From NCBI GenBank assembly GCA_034189035.1, contig JAXHVA010000012.1, forward strand, positions 1-64,000: a stretch of DNA of 64,000 nt. The letters run 5' to 3'. Origin of the DNA: JAUXFK01 sp034189035. GTDB lineage: Bacteria > Desulfobacterota > UBA8473. Below, in pieces: positions 1 to 9,055 of the stretch. The translations under genes were made by a program, and so were the position numbers. Each line of letters opens with the position of its first letter. The first letter of the stretch is position 1. The notes beneath the pieces are model-generated. The model was given only the letters and a program-made list of their open reading frames with translations, was not told where the DNA came from and did not search any database.

Positions 1-577
1 GCCGATAGGGGAGATGGATGTTATGCCGCCTCTGAAGGCCCGAACGGTTCCCTGAAAAGGGATTAAATGATAGGACTGCAGGACGGAAGACGCATGAATA
101 TTAGACCGGCAAAACAATTGTAGTTGCCCATAGAAATAAAGGGTGAATTATTCATGACGAAAGCCGACACCGCCAGTCCGGTTGGAGAAGAAAAGCTTAT
201 GGAGAGAGTTTCTGATAGAGAGAATCTACTGACAGCCCTTGGCAAAGTAAAGCACAATAGAGGTTCTGCTGGAATAGACGGTATGACAGTAGAAGAAGTT
301 CCTGAATACCTGAAACGGGAATGGTCGAAGATCCGTAGGCAATTGATGAGCAAGACGTATGTACCGCTTCCAGTAAAGCGGGTAGAGATACCCAAATCCG
401 GAGGTGGGATACGGCAATTGGGTATTCCCACCGTAGTATTTTGCTGACCTGGGATTGCCGAGGTTGTTCATTAAACCCACTTAATCAACCGAACCGCCGT
501 GGTACGTGATCCGTATGCCCGGTGGTGTGGGAGGAGGGAAGCCTCGAGGCTTCTCCCTATCCCGATTATGCAACATT
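1..577 (+). mobile_element. Group II intron remnant (internally deleted)
   Basis: The first ~150 bases look like the ribozyme part ahead of an intron-encoded reverse transcriptase. The RT frame starts at 154 and is lost at about 440. From about 490 the sequence goes straight into a 3' end typical of bacterial group II introns: a hairpin with arms near 491-505 and 512-527 (domain V-like), a second GC-rich hairpin at 533-560 (domain VI-like), and the end CCCTATCCCGATTAT. Most of the RT and maturase coding region is therefore deleted and the element cannot encode its own mobility. Its 5' end lies outside the window. The same 3' end recurs inverted at 3661-3755. Confidence 0.75.
154..447 (+). pseudogene. 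ltrA: Group II intron reverse transcriptase/maturase, N-terminal fragment
   Basis: The frame from the ATG at 154 (MTKADTASPVG...) matches the N-terminus of LtrA-type intron-encoded proteins. It contains the KxNxGSAGIDGMT segment and the RT0/RT1-type stretch YVPLPVKRVEIPKSGGGIRQ. Homology stops at about residue 95 (...LGIPTVV) and the frame ends three codons later, whereas intact proteins have 400-600 residues. The palm with the YxDD catalytic motif, the maturase X domain and the endonuclease are all missing. The fragment is non-functional and sits inside the internally deleted intron. Confidence 0.8.
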
Positions 578-641
578 GAAAACAATGTATCATCTGATAC
601 GGACAGTGGATATTTATAAAAATTAGAAAAGGCTCAATAAG

Positions 642-3600
642 ATGAATTTCCAAATAGACCATTGGCAGCGTTTCCAATATCGAGACATTCCGATTTATTT
701 TAATTTAGATGAACCTGACTGGTTTGTTCCAAATCAAGCAGGAGATGATATTTTACAAAGCCTGTATTCCAACAAAGCCAATACCCCAAATTTAAATATT
801 ATTAGATTTCTTGATAGATTACCTGTAAGCAAACCAACCAATTATCAGGGAAGATCGGTCTATTTACAACTTAATCAATTAAAAGAACTTTGGTTTCATA
901 TAACCAATCAATGTAATCTCTCCTGTTCCCATTGCCTTTTTGCGTCATCTCCCAAAGATGAATCCATGCTAAGGTATGATAAAATAATGGAGATAGCTAA
1001 AGAAGCTCACTTTTTAGGCTGTTGTGTATTTGCGATAACCGGTGGAGAGCCTCTTGTTCATCCTGATATAGAGCAAATTATAAATGGACTGTTTCAATTG
1101 AATAACTGTCATGTGGTGATATTAACAAACGGAATGAACCTGCCTGCAGTATTAGACTGTAATCAATTCGATTTTAACCGGCTTCATTTTCAGATCAGCA
1201 TGGACGGCATTAGAGAAACACATGATAATGTACGTGGAAAAGGAACTTTCCATAAACTTGCTAAAAATCTTAAATGGATTAGAAAGCGGAAGATCCCCTA
1301 TACGTTGTCCATGTGTGTGACCAGACATAATGTTCAACAAATGCCCGACATGGTCGATTTTGCGGCGAGTGTCGGGGCTGGCAATGTTCACTTCATGTGG
1401 TATTTTATACGCGGAAGAGGACAAAAAGAAAACTTTGCAGTGGTTGAAACCATATTCCATCATCTCATAAACGCCGCGGAACATGCCGACACTCGCGGCA
1501 TTAAAATTGATAATCTTGAATCATTAAGAACGCAAATTTTTGCACCCAGAGGTACCATTCATGACGGAACGACAGCCGCGTGGGAATCTTTGGCCGTAGG
1601 TCCTGATGGCTTATTATATCCATCCGCCGCTTTAATCGGTATTCCTGAACTATCTACAGATACATCCGCCGGAATTGAAAAGGCCTGGCACCAAAGTCCC
1701 GTATTGCAACAAATACGCAAATCCACAGCCGCATCCCTCGCGTCTCCTTTTCGGTTTTTATTAGGAGGCGGTGACATCGATCACAGCTATACTCATAAGA
1801 AAACATTTTGTGGCGATGATCCATATCAGACGCTTCAAGAGAAACTTGTACTATGGTTAATTGCAAAAGAAATCAACCGGAAACCGGAGAATGGCTTACC
1901 CCAAATTCGATTACGCATGGGTGAAATTCTGGAGAGTTGTGGCGCTCATGGAAAGGTTGCATTTACTCATTCAAATTGCTTGTTGGCAACAGCCCAGGAA
2001 AGCAGCCTGACCATTGTGAAGTCCTTTTACTCTGAAGCTGTTGGCGATAAGAGAGAGGATATTTTGAATCCGGTTTGTTATGATGAAAATTTGATCGATC
2101 ATATTCCTAAAGCATATCGTTTTCGAGGATATGGCTGCGGCAGTCCGGTCTTGGATGCCGACATTCAAAAGGGAGAACATGTAGTAGATTTGGGCTGCGG
2201 AAGCGGGGTTGAGTGTTTTATTGCGGCCCGATTAACCGGAAGAACGGGCAAGGTTATTGGAGTAGATATGCTCGATCCTATGCTTCAATCAGCCAATGAA
2301 GCACTCCAGGGCGTGATAAAGAACATAGGTTTTAATAATATCCAATTTAAAAAGGGATACTTAGAAGAACTACCCATGGAAAGCGATTCTGTTGATCTGG
2401 TGCTTTCCAATTGTGTAATGAACCTGTCGGTCCATAAACGGCGATCCTATGCAGAGATTTATCGGGTACTGCGACCTGGTGGACGCTTGGTTATTTCAGA
2501 TGTAGTCTGCGAAAGTGACCCTGATCCCGCCATTCGAAATGATGAGATACTAAGGAGTGAATGTATCGCCGGTGCCATGACTCAAGGACATTTAATGGCA
2601 CTCTTGGAAGAAACAGGGTTTAAAAGTGTTCGGATGATCAAGCGGTTTCCATATCGGACGGTTCAGGGACACCCCTTCTTCTCGCTGACATTTTCCGCGG
2701 TAAAACCTAAAATCTCGAAAAAGGTCAAAGTCATCTATAGAGGCCCGTCATCGTCTCTCATCACCCATGACGGAATATTGCTGCCGTTAGGCGAACCCCG
2801 TTTTCTTGACGAACACGAAGTGGAATTGCTGGATGATCAAGTCTTTGTTATTGATGAATCGGGAACCGTCACCAATATTGAAGCTGCAAATACATGTTCG
2901 TGTTTTCTGGCGCCTGAAAAACAAGAAAAAAAATCGCCAACATCAAACCCTATGGCATTTGTTCAGCCTTCCCGCTATGAATCTGGATGTATGGTATGTG
3001 GCAGCTCGATTGTATATCTTTCCAAAGAAAGAGAGTGTCAATGCGCCTATTGTGGGATGACATTTTTCGTTAATAGCATGTGTGAAAAGGGCCATCATGT
3101 ATGTGATGCCTGCCACGCGGAGGATGGATTAAAAGTCATTCGGCATATCTGTACGAACACTGCGGAGACGGATATGATTCGTCTTTTAGCGCAGATTAGA
3201 CAGCATCCATCTATTCCTATAAATGGACCCGAACATCATGCCCTTGTGCCGGGAATAATACTGACGACCTACCAGAATATTACCGGTGATATCTCCGCTT
3301 CAACTATTGAAACCGGCATCGAACGTGGTCGTTCTGTGGCTGGTGGGTATTGTGCTTTTATGGGAATTTGTGGCGCCGCTGTTGGTGTAGGAATAGCGTT
3401 TAGCCTGATATTAGATGCAAATCCACTGGAACCTGAAAAACGCAAAGTTGTACAAAGTACGACTCAGACTGTACTTGCCAAAATCGCTAAGTTGAGGGCA
3501 GCGCGTTGCTGCCAGCGTGATTCGTGGATAGCCTTAAAAAAAGCGGCAGCCTTATCGGAAGTATATCTACCTGTTCCACTTCATGCCAAAAGTGACTTAG

Positions 3601-3659
3601 TTTGTATTCAAAAGGAGCAAAATAAAGAATGTTTAGGACGTGGCTGTCCTCTTTATTAG
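642..3659 (+). CDS. Radical SAM + SAM-methyltransferase + DUF5714-like fusion protein
   Basis: An intact 1005-residue protein. Residues ~1-80 resemble a PqqD/leader-binding-like N-terminus. Residues ~85-390 are a radical SAM domain with the cluster motif C91-x3-C95-x2-C98 and a following GGEPL. Residues ~475-690 are a class I methyltransferase with motif I VVDLGCGSG near 514-522, resembling ArsM-type enzymes (RGYGCGSPV just before it, several cysteines). Residues ~780-1005 hold paired zinc-ribbon cysteines (CMVCG, CAYCG, CDAC) and a C-terminus resembling DUF5714. The three parts suggest a SAM-dependent modification pathway in one chain; the substrate is unknown. The ribosome binding site before ATG 642 is weak. 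The gene is enclosed by inverted group II intron ends, its stop codon lying two bases from the second, which suggests arrival or rearrangement as mobile cargo. Confidence 0.8.
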   Translation: MNFQIDHWQRFQYRDIPIYFNLDEPDWFVPNQAGDDILQSLYSNKANTPNLNIIRFLDRLPVSKPTNYQGRSVYLQLNQLKELWFHITNQCNLSCSHCLFASSPKDESMLRYDKIMEIAKEAHFLGCCVFAITGGEPLVHPDIEQIINGLFQLNNCHVVILTNGMNLPAVLDCNQFDFNRLHFQISMDGIRETHDNVRGKGTFHKLAKNLKWIRKRKIPYTLSMCVTRHNVQQMPDMVDFAASVGAGNVHFMWYFIRGRGQKENFAVVETIFHHLINAAEHADTRGIKIDNLESLRTQIFAPRGTIHDGTTAAWESLAVGPDGLLYPSAALIGIPELSTDTSAGIEKAWHQSPVLQQIRKSTAASLASPFRFLLGGGDIDHSYTHKKTFCGDDPYQTLQEKLVLWLIAKEINRKPENGLPQIRLRMGEILESCGAHGKVAFTHSNCLLATAQESSLTIVKSFYSEAVGDKREDILNPVCYDENLIDHIPKAYRFRGYGCGSPVLDADIQKGEHVVDLGCGSGVECFIAARLTGRTGKVIGVDMLDPMLQSANEALQGVIKNIGFNNIQFKKGYLEELPMESDSVDLVLSNCVMNLSVHKRRSYAEIYRVLRPGGRLVISDVVCESDPDPAIRNDEILRSECIAGAMTQGHLMALLEETGFKSVRMIKRFPYRTVQGHPFFSLTFSAVKPKISKKVKVIYRGPSSSLITHDGILLPLGEPRFLDEHEVELLDDQVFVIDESGTVTNIEAANTCSCFLAPEKQEKKSPTSNPMAFVQPSRYESGCMVCGSSIVYLSKERECQCAYCGMTFFVNSMCEKGHHVCDACHAEDGLKVIRHICTNTAETDMIRLLAQIRQHPSIPINGPEHHALVPGIILTTYQNITGDISASTIETGIERGRSVAGGYCAFMGICGAAVGVGIAFSLILDANPLEPEKRKVVQSTTQTVLAKIAKLRAARCCQRDSWIALKKAAALSEVYLPVPLHAKSDLVCIQKEQNKECLGRGCPLY

Positions 3660-3660
3660 A

Positions 3661-3755
3661 CTATCGCATAATTGGGATAGGGAGGAGCCTTACAGCTCCC
3701 CCCTCCGACACCACCCCGGGCATACGGATCGCTTATCCGAAGGTTCGGCCGGTTG
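3661..3755 (-). mobile_element. Group II intron 3' end, inverted copy
   Basis: Read on the minus strand this is a near copy of the intron 3' end at 481-574: GATCCGTATGCCCGG, GGTGGTGT, a GC-rich hairpin and then CCTCCCTATCCCAATTATGC. Only ~95 bases are recognisable; no RT frame accompanies it. Differences from the first copy (CAATT for CGATT, an extra G in the domain V arm) suggest two related intron insertions or an old duplication rather than a recent one. It begins directly after the stop codon of the 642-3659 gene. Confidence 0.65.
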
Positions 3756-3847
3756 AAACAGGCTCAAACAATAATCGCGTAAGAACAAACAACGAAAAAA
3801 CGGTGGCAGGTCTTGACATTTATTAATATGGCGTAAAGAACAAAGGC

Positions 3848-4063
3848 TTGAATGGGTGTTCTTCATATTCGATAAAGTGGAATCCGTTTTCGGAAAAGAA
3901 GTGGCTTTTGGTCTTGGGCCGAAATATTAAAATGTTACTTTGTCGGAGATATGCCGGCGAAAAACTGAAAGATATTGGTCCCTATTTCGGTACTGGAGAA
4001 TCCGGCGTCTCCTTGGTATGCAGACGCTTCATGATCTGTCACATGAGTTGTCGGAACCAATGA
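3848..4063 (+). pseudogene. C-terminal remnant of an IS200/REP-associated (Y1) transposase-like protein
   Basis: The frame reads RRYAGEKLKDIGPYFGTGES and then GVSLVCRRF, which matches the DnaA-like helix-turn-helix tail found at the end of many Y1/REP-associated transposase-like proteins (typically LKEIGxxFGxxESGVSxxxRRF). No Y1 catalytic domain (HUH) precedes it, and the frame has no credible start or ribosome binding site. It is best read as a decayed fragment of a transposase gene, consistent with the intron ends and the dispersed repeats nearby. Confidence 0.5.
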
Positions 4064-4069
4064 TGTCGC

Positions 4070-4545
4070 ACCATACCGCAAACATAGTGAATATCGTGCT
4101 CCGGATAATACCAGGCTAATAGATCTACCTGCCAATGCTGATTATCCGGACGCAAGTTGAAGCGAACAAACCATATCTTTAGGAACTAGGCTAGTTTTAG
4201 GCGTGGCTCAAATGTATTTTACAACAGGCGATATTGAAGATCTAACAACACATAAGCCAAAATAGACTGCTGTTAATGCCCATTCATATGCATGTTTTTG
4301 CTCATTGTCATATGCAATCCCCACGCTACTGGCACTGATAGTCCTTAGTTCAAGAAGCCGCGGGTTATAGTGCAAAAGGTCGTTATTTTAGGATGGGTTT
4401 GAAGGGCGGATCAGGAGAAAGATCCACAAAAAAGCTATAAAACGAGCATCAATCTAAAATCAAGGCATTCATTGTAGTAAAAAATTGTTGGTTAAAATAT
4501 TGACTCGTGATTGGGGCTTGTTTATAATTCGAGCATCACGGAGTA
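4070..4545. other. Gene-free stretch
   Basis: No reading frame with recognisable homology, no RNA gene and no clear promoter. The composition is mixed and the stretch lies between the transposase remnant and a dispersed repeat, so it is probably decayed mobile DNA. Confidence 0.5.
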
Positions 4546-4650
4546 AGGGGGGACGTTGTTTCTATTTGTGATATTTATAAGCATAACGTTAGCCCTCCCG
4601 ATTGCCTTTGTAACTCCTGATGGGATAGTTCCCTGATATTTACCCCATAA
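4546..4650 (-). repeat. Dispersed repeat, copy 1 (GGGACGTTGTTTCTATTT family)
   Basis: The plus strand reads GGGACGTTGTTTCTATTTGT, followed by a block shared with the copies at ~7075-7172 and 16434-16520 (TGATATT, ATAA, GCCCTCC, GATTGC, and in copies 1 and 2 TTCCCTGATATTT). Read on the minus strand, copy 2 encodes the tail GVIEAIERAEKHYGYKYHK-stop; copy 1 has a two-base deletion in that frame. It is therefore a decayed end of some repeated element, perhaps the 3' end of a transposase gene plus its terminal sequence. Confidence 0.6.
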
Positions 4651-4675
4651 TTATTAAATGCGAATACTCCGATAA

Positions 4676-6178
4676 TCACTCAGCTTTTATGCGCAACCCT
4701 TTTGGCACAAAAACAGTATCGAGCAGCTCTAAGAAGCCCTGAACAAGGAGTGCAAGAAGTGCTGCAGGGATAGCACCCTCTAAGATGAGTTGAATATTAT
4801 CGAGTCGAATACCGGTAAGTATAGGCTGACCATAACCACCAGCACCAATGAGTGCACCCAGTGTAGCAGTACCGACATTAATTACTGCTGAAGTTTTAAT
4901 ACCGGCTATAATCGATCGCGAAGCCATGGGAAGCTCAACTAATCGAAGACATGCAAATGAAGATAATCCCAGCGCCTTGGCTGACTCACAAATGGGATTG
5001 GGAATATCGTGAAGGCCGGTATAGGTGTTTCTTACAATGGGTAGCAAACTGTATAAGAAAAGCGCAACAATTGCCGGTGTTGCACCAATTCCTAAAAGGG
5101 GGATCATAAAGACAATTAAGGCCAGAGACGGTATGGTCTGAATAATACCGACAATCCCCAGGATGATGTGCCCAATTTTTTCATAAAAGAAGGATACAAT
5201 ACCAAAAGGGATCGATATGAGGATAGCTAAGGTAAGTGAAACCACGACTAAAAAGAGATGATCAATCGTATTTCGAAAGAGGCGATCAGAAAACGTCTCC
5301 TTTTCATATGTACTCTTGAGTTTAAATGTCTGCGCAAGAAAATCTGCAGCAACCTGATTGTCCGAGACATCCTCGATCTTTACCTTGGCATTCATGCTCA
5401 CCATATTCTGCTCAGAAATACTCTTTTCCAGTTTCAAGATTCTTTGTAATACCTCAGGTGCCCTCATAGTGAGGTCATCCCTATAAAGCAAAACAGCATG
5501 ATACTCGGGAAAGTATTGCAAATCATCATGTAGTACGTGCAGATTATAGTAGTAAATCTCAGCATCGGTGGAATACACATCTATCAGGTCGATAGCACCG
5601 CTTTCTAGTCCACGATACGCTACATCGTGATCCAACCCTCGAACATTTTGATGCGGCAGTTGGTAAAACTTTTGCACACTCGGCCAGCCATCACCACGAT
5701 TCATGAATTCATTGGTAAAGCCAAACTTCAATTCCGGGTGTGCTCTTAAATCTGAGATATTCTTGATACCAAATTGTTCGGCGACTTTCTTTCGCATTCC
5801 AAATGCATACGTGTTATTAAAGCCCAATGGCTTGCTCATCTTGATATTATACTCGTTCAGTATCTTGGATAATTGGCTGACATGTTCAATGCCTCGCTGC
5901 GCCAGAATCTCCTCGACAATTGTTCCAGTATATTCGGGATAGAGATCAATTTCACCGTTTAATAAAGCACCCCAGAGCAATCGGGTTCCCCCCAGTTCTT
6001 TTCGATGTGCAACCCGAGGGTATTTGCTTCTTGCCAGCTGGGTAACCAGCTCACCAAGAATGACTGATTCAGTAAATTTCTTAGAACCAATAGTTATCAC
6101 CTCTTCTGCCTGACAGATCCTATTGCTGTATATGCACAGTAACAGGATTAAAAAGAGGGTAATCACGATATTTTTCAC
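4676..6178 (-). CDS. Osmoprotectant ABC transporter, fused substrate-binding and permease protein
   Basis: A 500-residue protein with a signal peptide (residues ~1-24). It has a periplasmic binding domain beginning ITIGSKKFTESVILGELV, the hallmark of glycine betaine/choline-binding OpuBC/ProX-like proteins, to about residue 285. A permease domain of about six membrane segments follows (~300-490) with the BPD-type loop region around EsAKALGLSSF. In the well-known BusAB-type fusion the permease comes first; here the binding domain is N-terminal. It probably imports glycine betaine, choline, carnitine or a similar quaternary amine across the inner membrane. The ATPase gene lies immediately upstream (2-base gap), so the two form one operon. 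The exact substrate is not shown by the sequence. Confidence 0.85.
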   Translation of the reverse strand: MKNIVITLFLILLLCIYSNRICQAEEVITIGSKKFTESVILGELVTQLARSKYPRVAHRKELGGTRLLWGALLNGEIDLYPEYTGTIVEEILAQRGIEHVSQLSKILNEYNIKMSKPLGFNNTYAFGMRKKVAEQFGIKNISDLRAHPELKFGFTNEFMNRGDGWPSVQKFYQLPHQNVRGLDHDVAYRGLESGAIDLIDVYSTDAEIYYYNLHVLHDDLQYFPEYHAVLLYRDDLTMRAPEVLQRILKLEKSISEQNMVSMNAKVKIEDVSDNQVAADFLAQTFKLKSTYEKETFSDRLFRNTIDHLFLVVVSLTLAILISIPFGIVSFFYEKIGHIILGIVGIIQTIPSLALIVFMIPLLGIGATPAIVALFLYSLLPIVRNTYTGLHDIPNPICESAKALGLSSFACLRLVELPMASRSIIAGIKTSAVINVGTATLGALIGAGGYGQPILTGIRLDNIQLILEGAIPAALLALLVQGFLELLDTVFVPKGLRIKAE

Positions 6179-6180
6179 GT

Positions 6181-6927
6181 TTATGTGTCCTCAAAATTGT
6201 CAAGCGGGTTTCGTTGTGCCTGGATGAACTGTGTCACAAATGGATGTGCAGGGTGATGAACGAACTCTTTGATACTGCCCTGTTGTACTATTTCGCCATT
6301 GTGCAATAAAACGATACGATCACCGAAATAACTTGCTTCCCCAATATCATGCGTAACCAGTAGAACAGTTTTTTTCAGCTCCTTAAAGATAGCTTTCAGA
6401 TCAGTTTGCAGATCAAAGCGAATCAAGGGATCCAATGCACCGAGCGGTTCATCTAAAAGCAGAATATCCGGATCCAACATCAACGCTCGCATCAGGCTGA
6501 TACGCTGTTTCTGCCCTCCTGAGAGTTGAAGTGGGTAGCGATCGAGTCCGTCAAGAGGGAACTTGGCTAATTGAGCAATTTCTTTGATCCTCTTTTCAAT
6601 AGAGGACTTCTCCCACCCGAGATGTCGAGCCATAATCGCCACATTGTGACGGGCAGTAAGATGGGGGAAAAGGCCTCCCTCCTGAATCACATAACCGATT
6701 TTTCTGCGAAGATAATTCACATTCGCTGAACCGAGTATTGTATTATCAATATATACCTGTCCCATATCCGGTTTGATCAACCCTATAATGATTCGTATAA
6801 GGGTCGATTTTCCACAGCCGCTTGGCCCAATTAAGACAGTCGTAGCCCCCTGGGAAATGGTCAGATTGATCTGACCCAATGCCTGGTTTCTCCCGTAGCT
6901 TTTTGAGATGCTTTCGAGTTTTATCAT
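6181..6927 (-). CDS. Osmoprotectant ABC transporter ATP-binding protein
   Basis: A 248-residue ABC ATPase with Walker A GPSGCGKST (residues 34-42), the signature LSGGQKQR, Walker B DILLLDEP, D-loop ALDPL and H-loop VTHD. It closely matches OpuA/ProV-type quaternary amine importers, but it is shorter and lacks the C-terminal CBS pair of the longer ones, as is usual for OpuB/OsmV-type ATPases. It is the first gene of the operon; the fused binding/permease gene follows after two bases. It drives uptake of compatible solutes or quaternary amines. Confidence 0.87.
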   Translation of the reverse strand: MIKLESISKSYGRNQALGQINLTISQGATTVLIGPSGCGKSTLIRIIIGLIKPDMGQVYIDNTILGSANVNYLRRKIGYVIQEGGLFPHLTARHNVAIMARHLGWEKSSIEKRIKEIAQLAKFPLDGLDRYPLQLSGGQKQRISLMRALMLDPDILLLDEPLGALDPLIRFDLQTDLKAIFKELKKTVLLVTHDIGEASYFGDRIVLLHNGEIVQQGSIKEFVHHPAHPFVTQFIQAQRNPLDNFEDT

Positions 6928-7012
6928 GGAAATTGCAATAGAATACGTTTTTCCCTTAGGGGCAAGTTACTGGTGCCTACTTTATTCTTTCTTTCTCGGG
7001 GAATAAGGGGGA

Positions 7013-7172
7013 ATAAAAGGGACGTTGTTTCTAATTAATAAATTTTTTGACAGGAAGTCGCTTTTTCTATAGAAATATCAGGGAACAATCCCATTGGGGA
7101 GTTATTGAAGCAATCGAGAGGGCTGAAAAACATTATGGCTATAAATATCATAAATAGAAACAGCGTCCCTGA
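7013..7172. repeat. Dispersed repeat, copy 2, with terminal inverted repeats
   Basis: The left end reads AGGGACGTTGTTTCTA (7018-7033). The right end, on the minus strand, reads AGGGACGCTGTTTCTATTTA (about 7145-7165). The ~150-base unit is thus bounded by imperfect inverted repeats like a small non-autonomous element. The right two-thirds are the same family as the repeats at 4546 and 16434, and read on the plus strand from about 7080 encode the C-terminal tail GVIEAIERAEKHYGYKYHK followed by a stop. Confidence 0.6.
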
Positions 7173-7225
7173 AACTCTATAATTAAAGTTGATGAATTCG
7201 CAACAACTCAAAATGACTTGCCTAT

Positions 7226-8284
7226 TTAAACCTCCATCTGGAATTCCCAGCTACACCACAGGTCATCAGGATGTTCGTCCGGTGGGCAGACCAAGCACCT
7301 CATCTTCAACCGAGGGTCTATTCTTTCGGCGAACTTTCTGAAAAGCGCTACACCAACAGGTTTGCATGGAAATTCACCTCTGTTATCCCTTTTCCTTAAC
7401 TTTTGAGGGACACAATCAGTGATGTTGAATATGGCTTTATTTTCCGAGACATCAGCAAATTCGTATTCCATATCCGGGGCCCATATCTGGAAATTAAGTG
7501 CCTTTACTATTGCAGGAATCCCTCCACCTTCGGGTATGTCCAAAACCTTCATCAAACGCATTGCCTCTATTACACCGTATTTCTCCCAAACCTCTATGTC
7601 TAATTCTACCGCTGTATTAAGATTAAACATCTCTTCAAGGTTGATGAACCATAGGCCATCAATAGTGACGACACTCTTTGAATACAACTTTATTAGTTTA
7701 ACCAGTAACTCTTTTGAAAGGCCGAAGTAATCTATTTTTCCTTCCCCGTTATTCCTTTCACCATGCTCACCTATAAGCTGGAATTCCCAACTACACCACA
7801 TACCTTCAGAATGTTTATCAGGATAACACATTAAACACCGGGTCTCTATCCTAGGATCAATCCTCTTTGCAAAATTTGCAAACTGTAATTCCCTAGCAGG
7901 TTTACAGTCATATTCCTGTCTGTTTTCCTTTATTCTTTCCCTTTGAACAGCACAATCGGTAATAGTAAACACCGCTTTTTTCTCTGTGACCTCCGAGATT
8001 TCGTATCCCATACACGGAACGGCTATCTGAAAATTGAGTGCCTTTGCAAGTGCAGAAATCCCTCCATCTTCTGGAATGTTTAGAACCCGCTTCAACCTTA
8101 TGGCTTCCGTAATGCCATATCTTGCCCGATTTTTTTTATCTATCTCTAAGGCCGTTTCCAGACCGTATCGTTCCTCCACATTAAGAAACCATAGGGTGTC
8201 AACAGTTACTGTGTTTTCTGAATAAACCTTAAAAAGATCAACAAGGGTTTTTTGGGGAAGATCCTCCAAACTTATCTTTACCAT
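7226..8284 (-). CDS. Tandem-duplicated protein of unknown function (DUF6125-like)
   Basis: The start is placed at 8284 because AGGAGG lies ten bases upstream of that ATG; a longer frame to 8317 has no such site. The 352-residue product is two copies of one ~170-residue unit. Each contains LWF(L/I)N(V/L)EE, a helical MKVL/RVLNIPE segment, GGIxAxxKALNFQI, ITDC and a C-terminal cysteine block (RCLMCYPD...WCSWEF and RCLVCPPD...WCSWEF). The family resembles DUF6125 from memory; no activity is known to me. The paired Cys in RCLxC and WCSWEF suggest metal binding. It stands alone between gene-free stretches and has no visible partner. Confidence 0.7.
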   Translation of the reverse strand: MVKISLEDLPQKTLVDLFKVYSENTVTVDTLWFLNVEERYGLETALEIDKKNRARYGITEAIRLKRVLNIPEDGGISALAKALNFQIAVPCMGYEISEVTEKKAVFTITDCAVQRERIKENRQEYDCKPARELQFANFAKRIDPRIETRCLMCYPDKHSEGMWCSWEFQLIGEHGERNNGEGKIDYFGLSKELLVKLIKLYSKSVVTIDGLWFINLEEMFNLNTAVELDIEVWEKYGVIEAMRLMKVLDIPEGGGIPAIVKALNFQIWAPDMEYEFADVSENKAIFNITDCVPQKLRKRDNRGEFPCKPVGVALFRKFAERIDPRLKMRCLVCPPDEHPDDLWCSWEFQMEV

Positions 8285-9055
8285 TTGAGTATTCCTCCTT
8301 TGCTGTTTAAGTAGCAAGAAACAAATCCCTGCGAAAACTTGTCAAGGATTTTTAATAAAGCCATTACCAAACGGGTCAATTCAGGAAATCCATGTTTTAG
8401 AAATGCTGTCTTATAATTGTCATTCTCAGCTCCTCGGGTTATTCCCCTCAGATGATTTTCTTGCCCTTTTGAAAGTATTCACATAAAACACATATCACAC
8501 TCTTGCAAAAAAGCAAGTTCAAAGAATACTTTCCAATTGGTATTTACGATTCACACCTCTTGTTCGCCTCTCACCAGCAGCTCCATATTGTTCATCCAAC
8601 CTCTTGACCACAAAAAGTCTTTACAATCTCCATAGATATTGATATTGTAAAACAATACCAATATGGCTCAGCCCAACTGGGTATTATTCATCACCCAGTA
8701 CTGATCAAATGCCCCCTACTCTACTCTTGACTACTCCTAAAACTCCAACCTCTCTCTTTACAAAATGCGGGACAATGGATAAAACCCTATACGTTTGGAT
8801 TTAAATAAAAGCAATACGCAGTTTTAATGTAGAAAGTTACAATTGGTCTTGGGAGATGGAAGCGGCCAATGCAACATTGTTCCTTTGGTTCCGCGTATAG
8901 CCCTCCCAACTGGTTATGCACCAGCACGAGGGTTCAACTCCCTACCGTTCTATTTCAGGGGACCAGCGGAAACGCACTAAATTTTCTGTTCTGTAGGTTA
9001 AGACCTCCACAGTTGATTTTGGGTCCCTTGAAATGGGACATCTTTGGAGGTAATC
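8285..9055. other. Gene-free stretch
   Basis: About 770 bases with no supported gene. It is AT-rich and contains no frame with recognisable homology. A short segment at ~8930-8950 (GAGGGTTCAACTCCCT) looks like a tRNA T-arm, but no acceptor stem or anticodon arm could be built around it. Confidence 0.5.

Noticed and set aside
642..3659. The radical SAM fusion as the missing glycyl-radical activase
   Set aside because: Activases are ~300-residue proteins with C-x3-C-x2-C near the N-terminus plus ferredoxin-like inserts; this protein has a methyltransferase and zinc ribbons and lies 39 kb away.
8925..8960. tRNA-like T-arm GAGGGTTCAACTCCCT
   Set aside because: No acceptor stem, D-arm or anticodon stem could be built around it on either strand.
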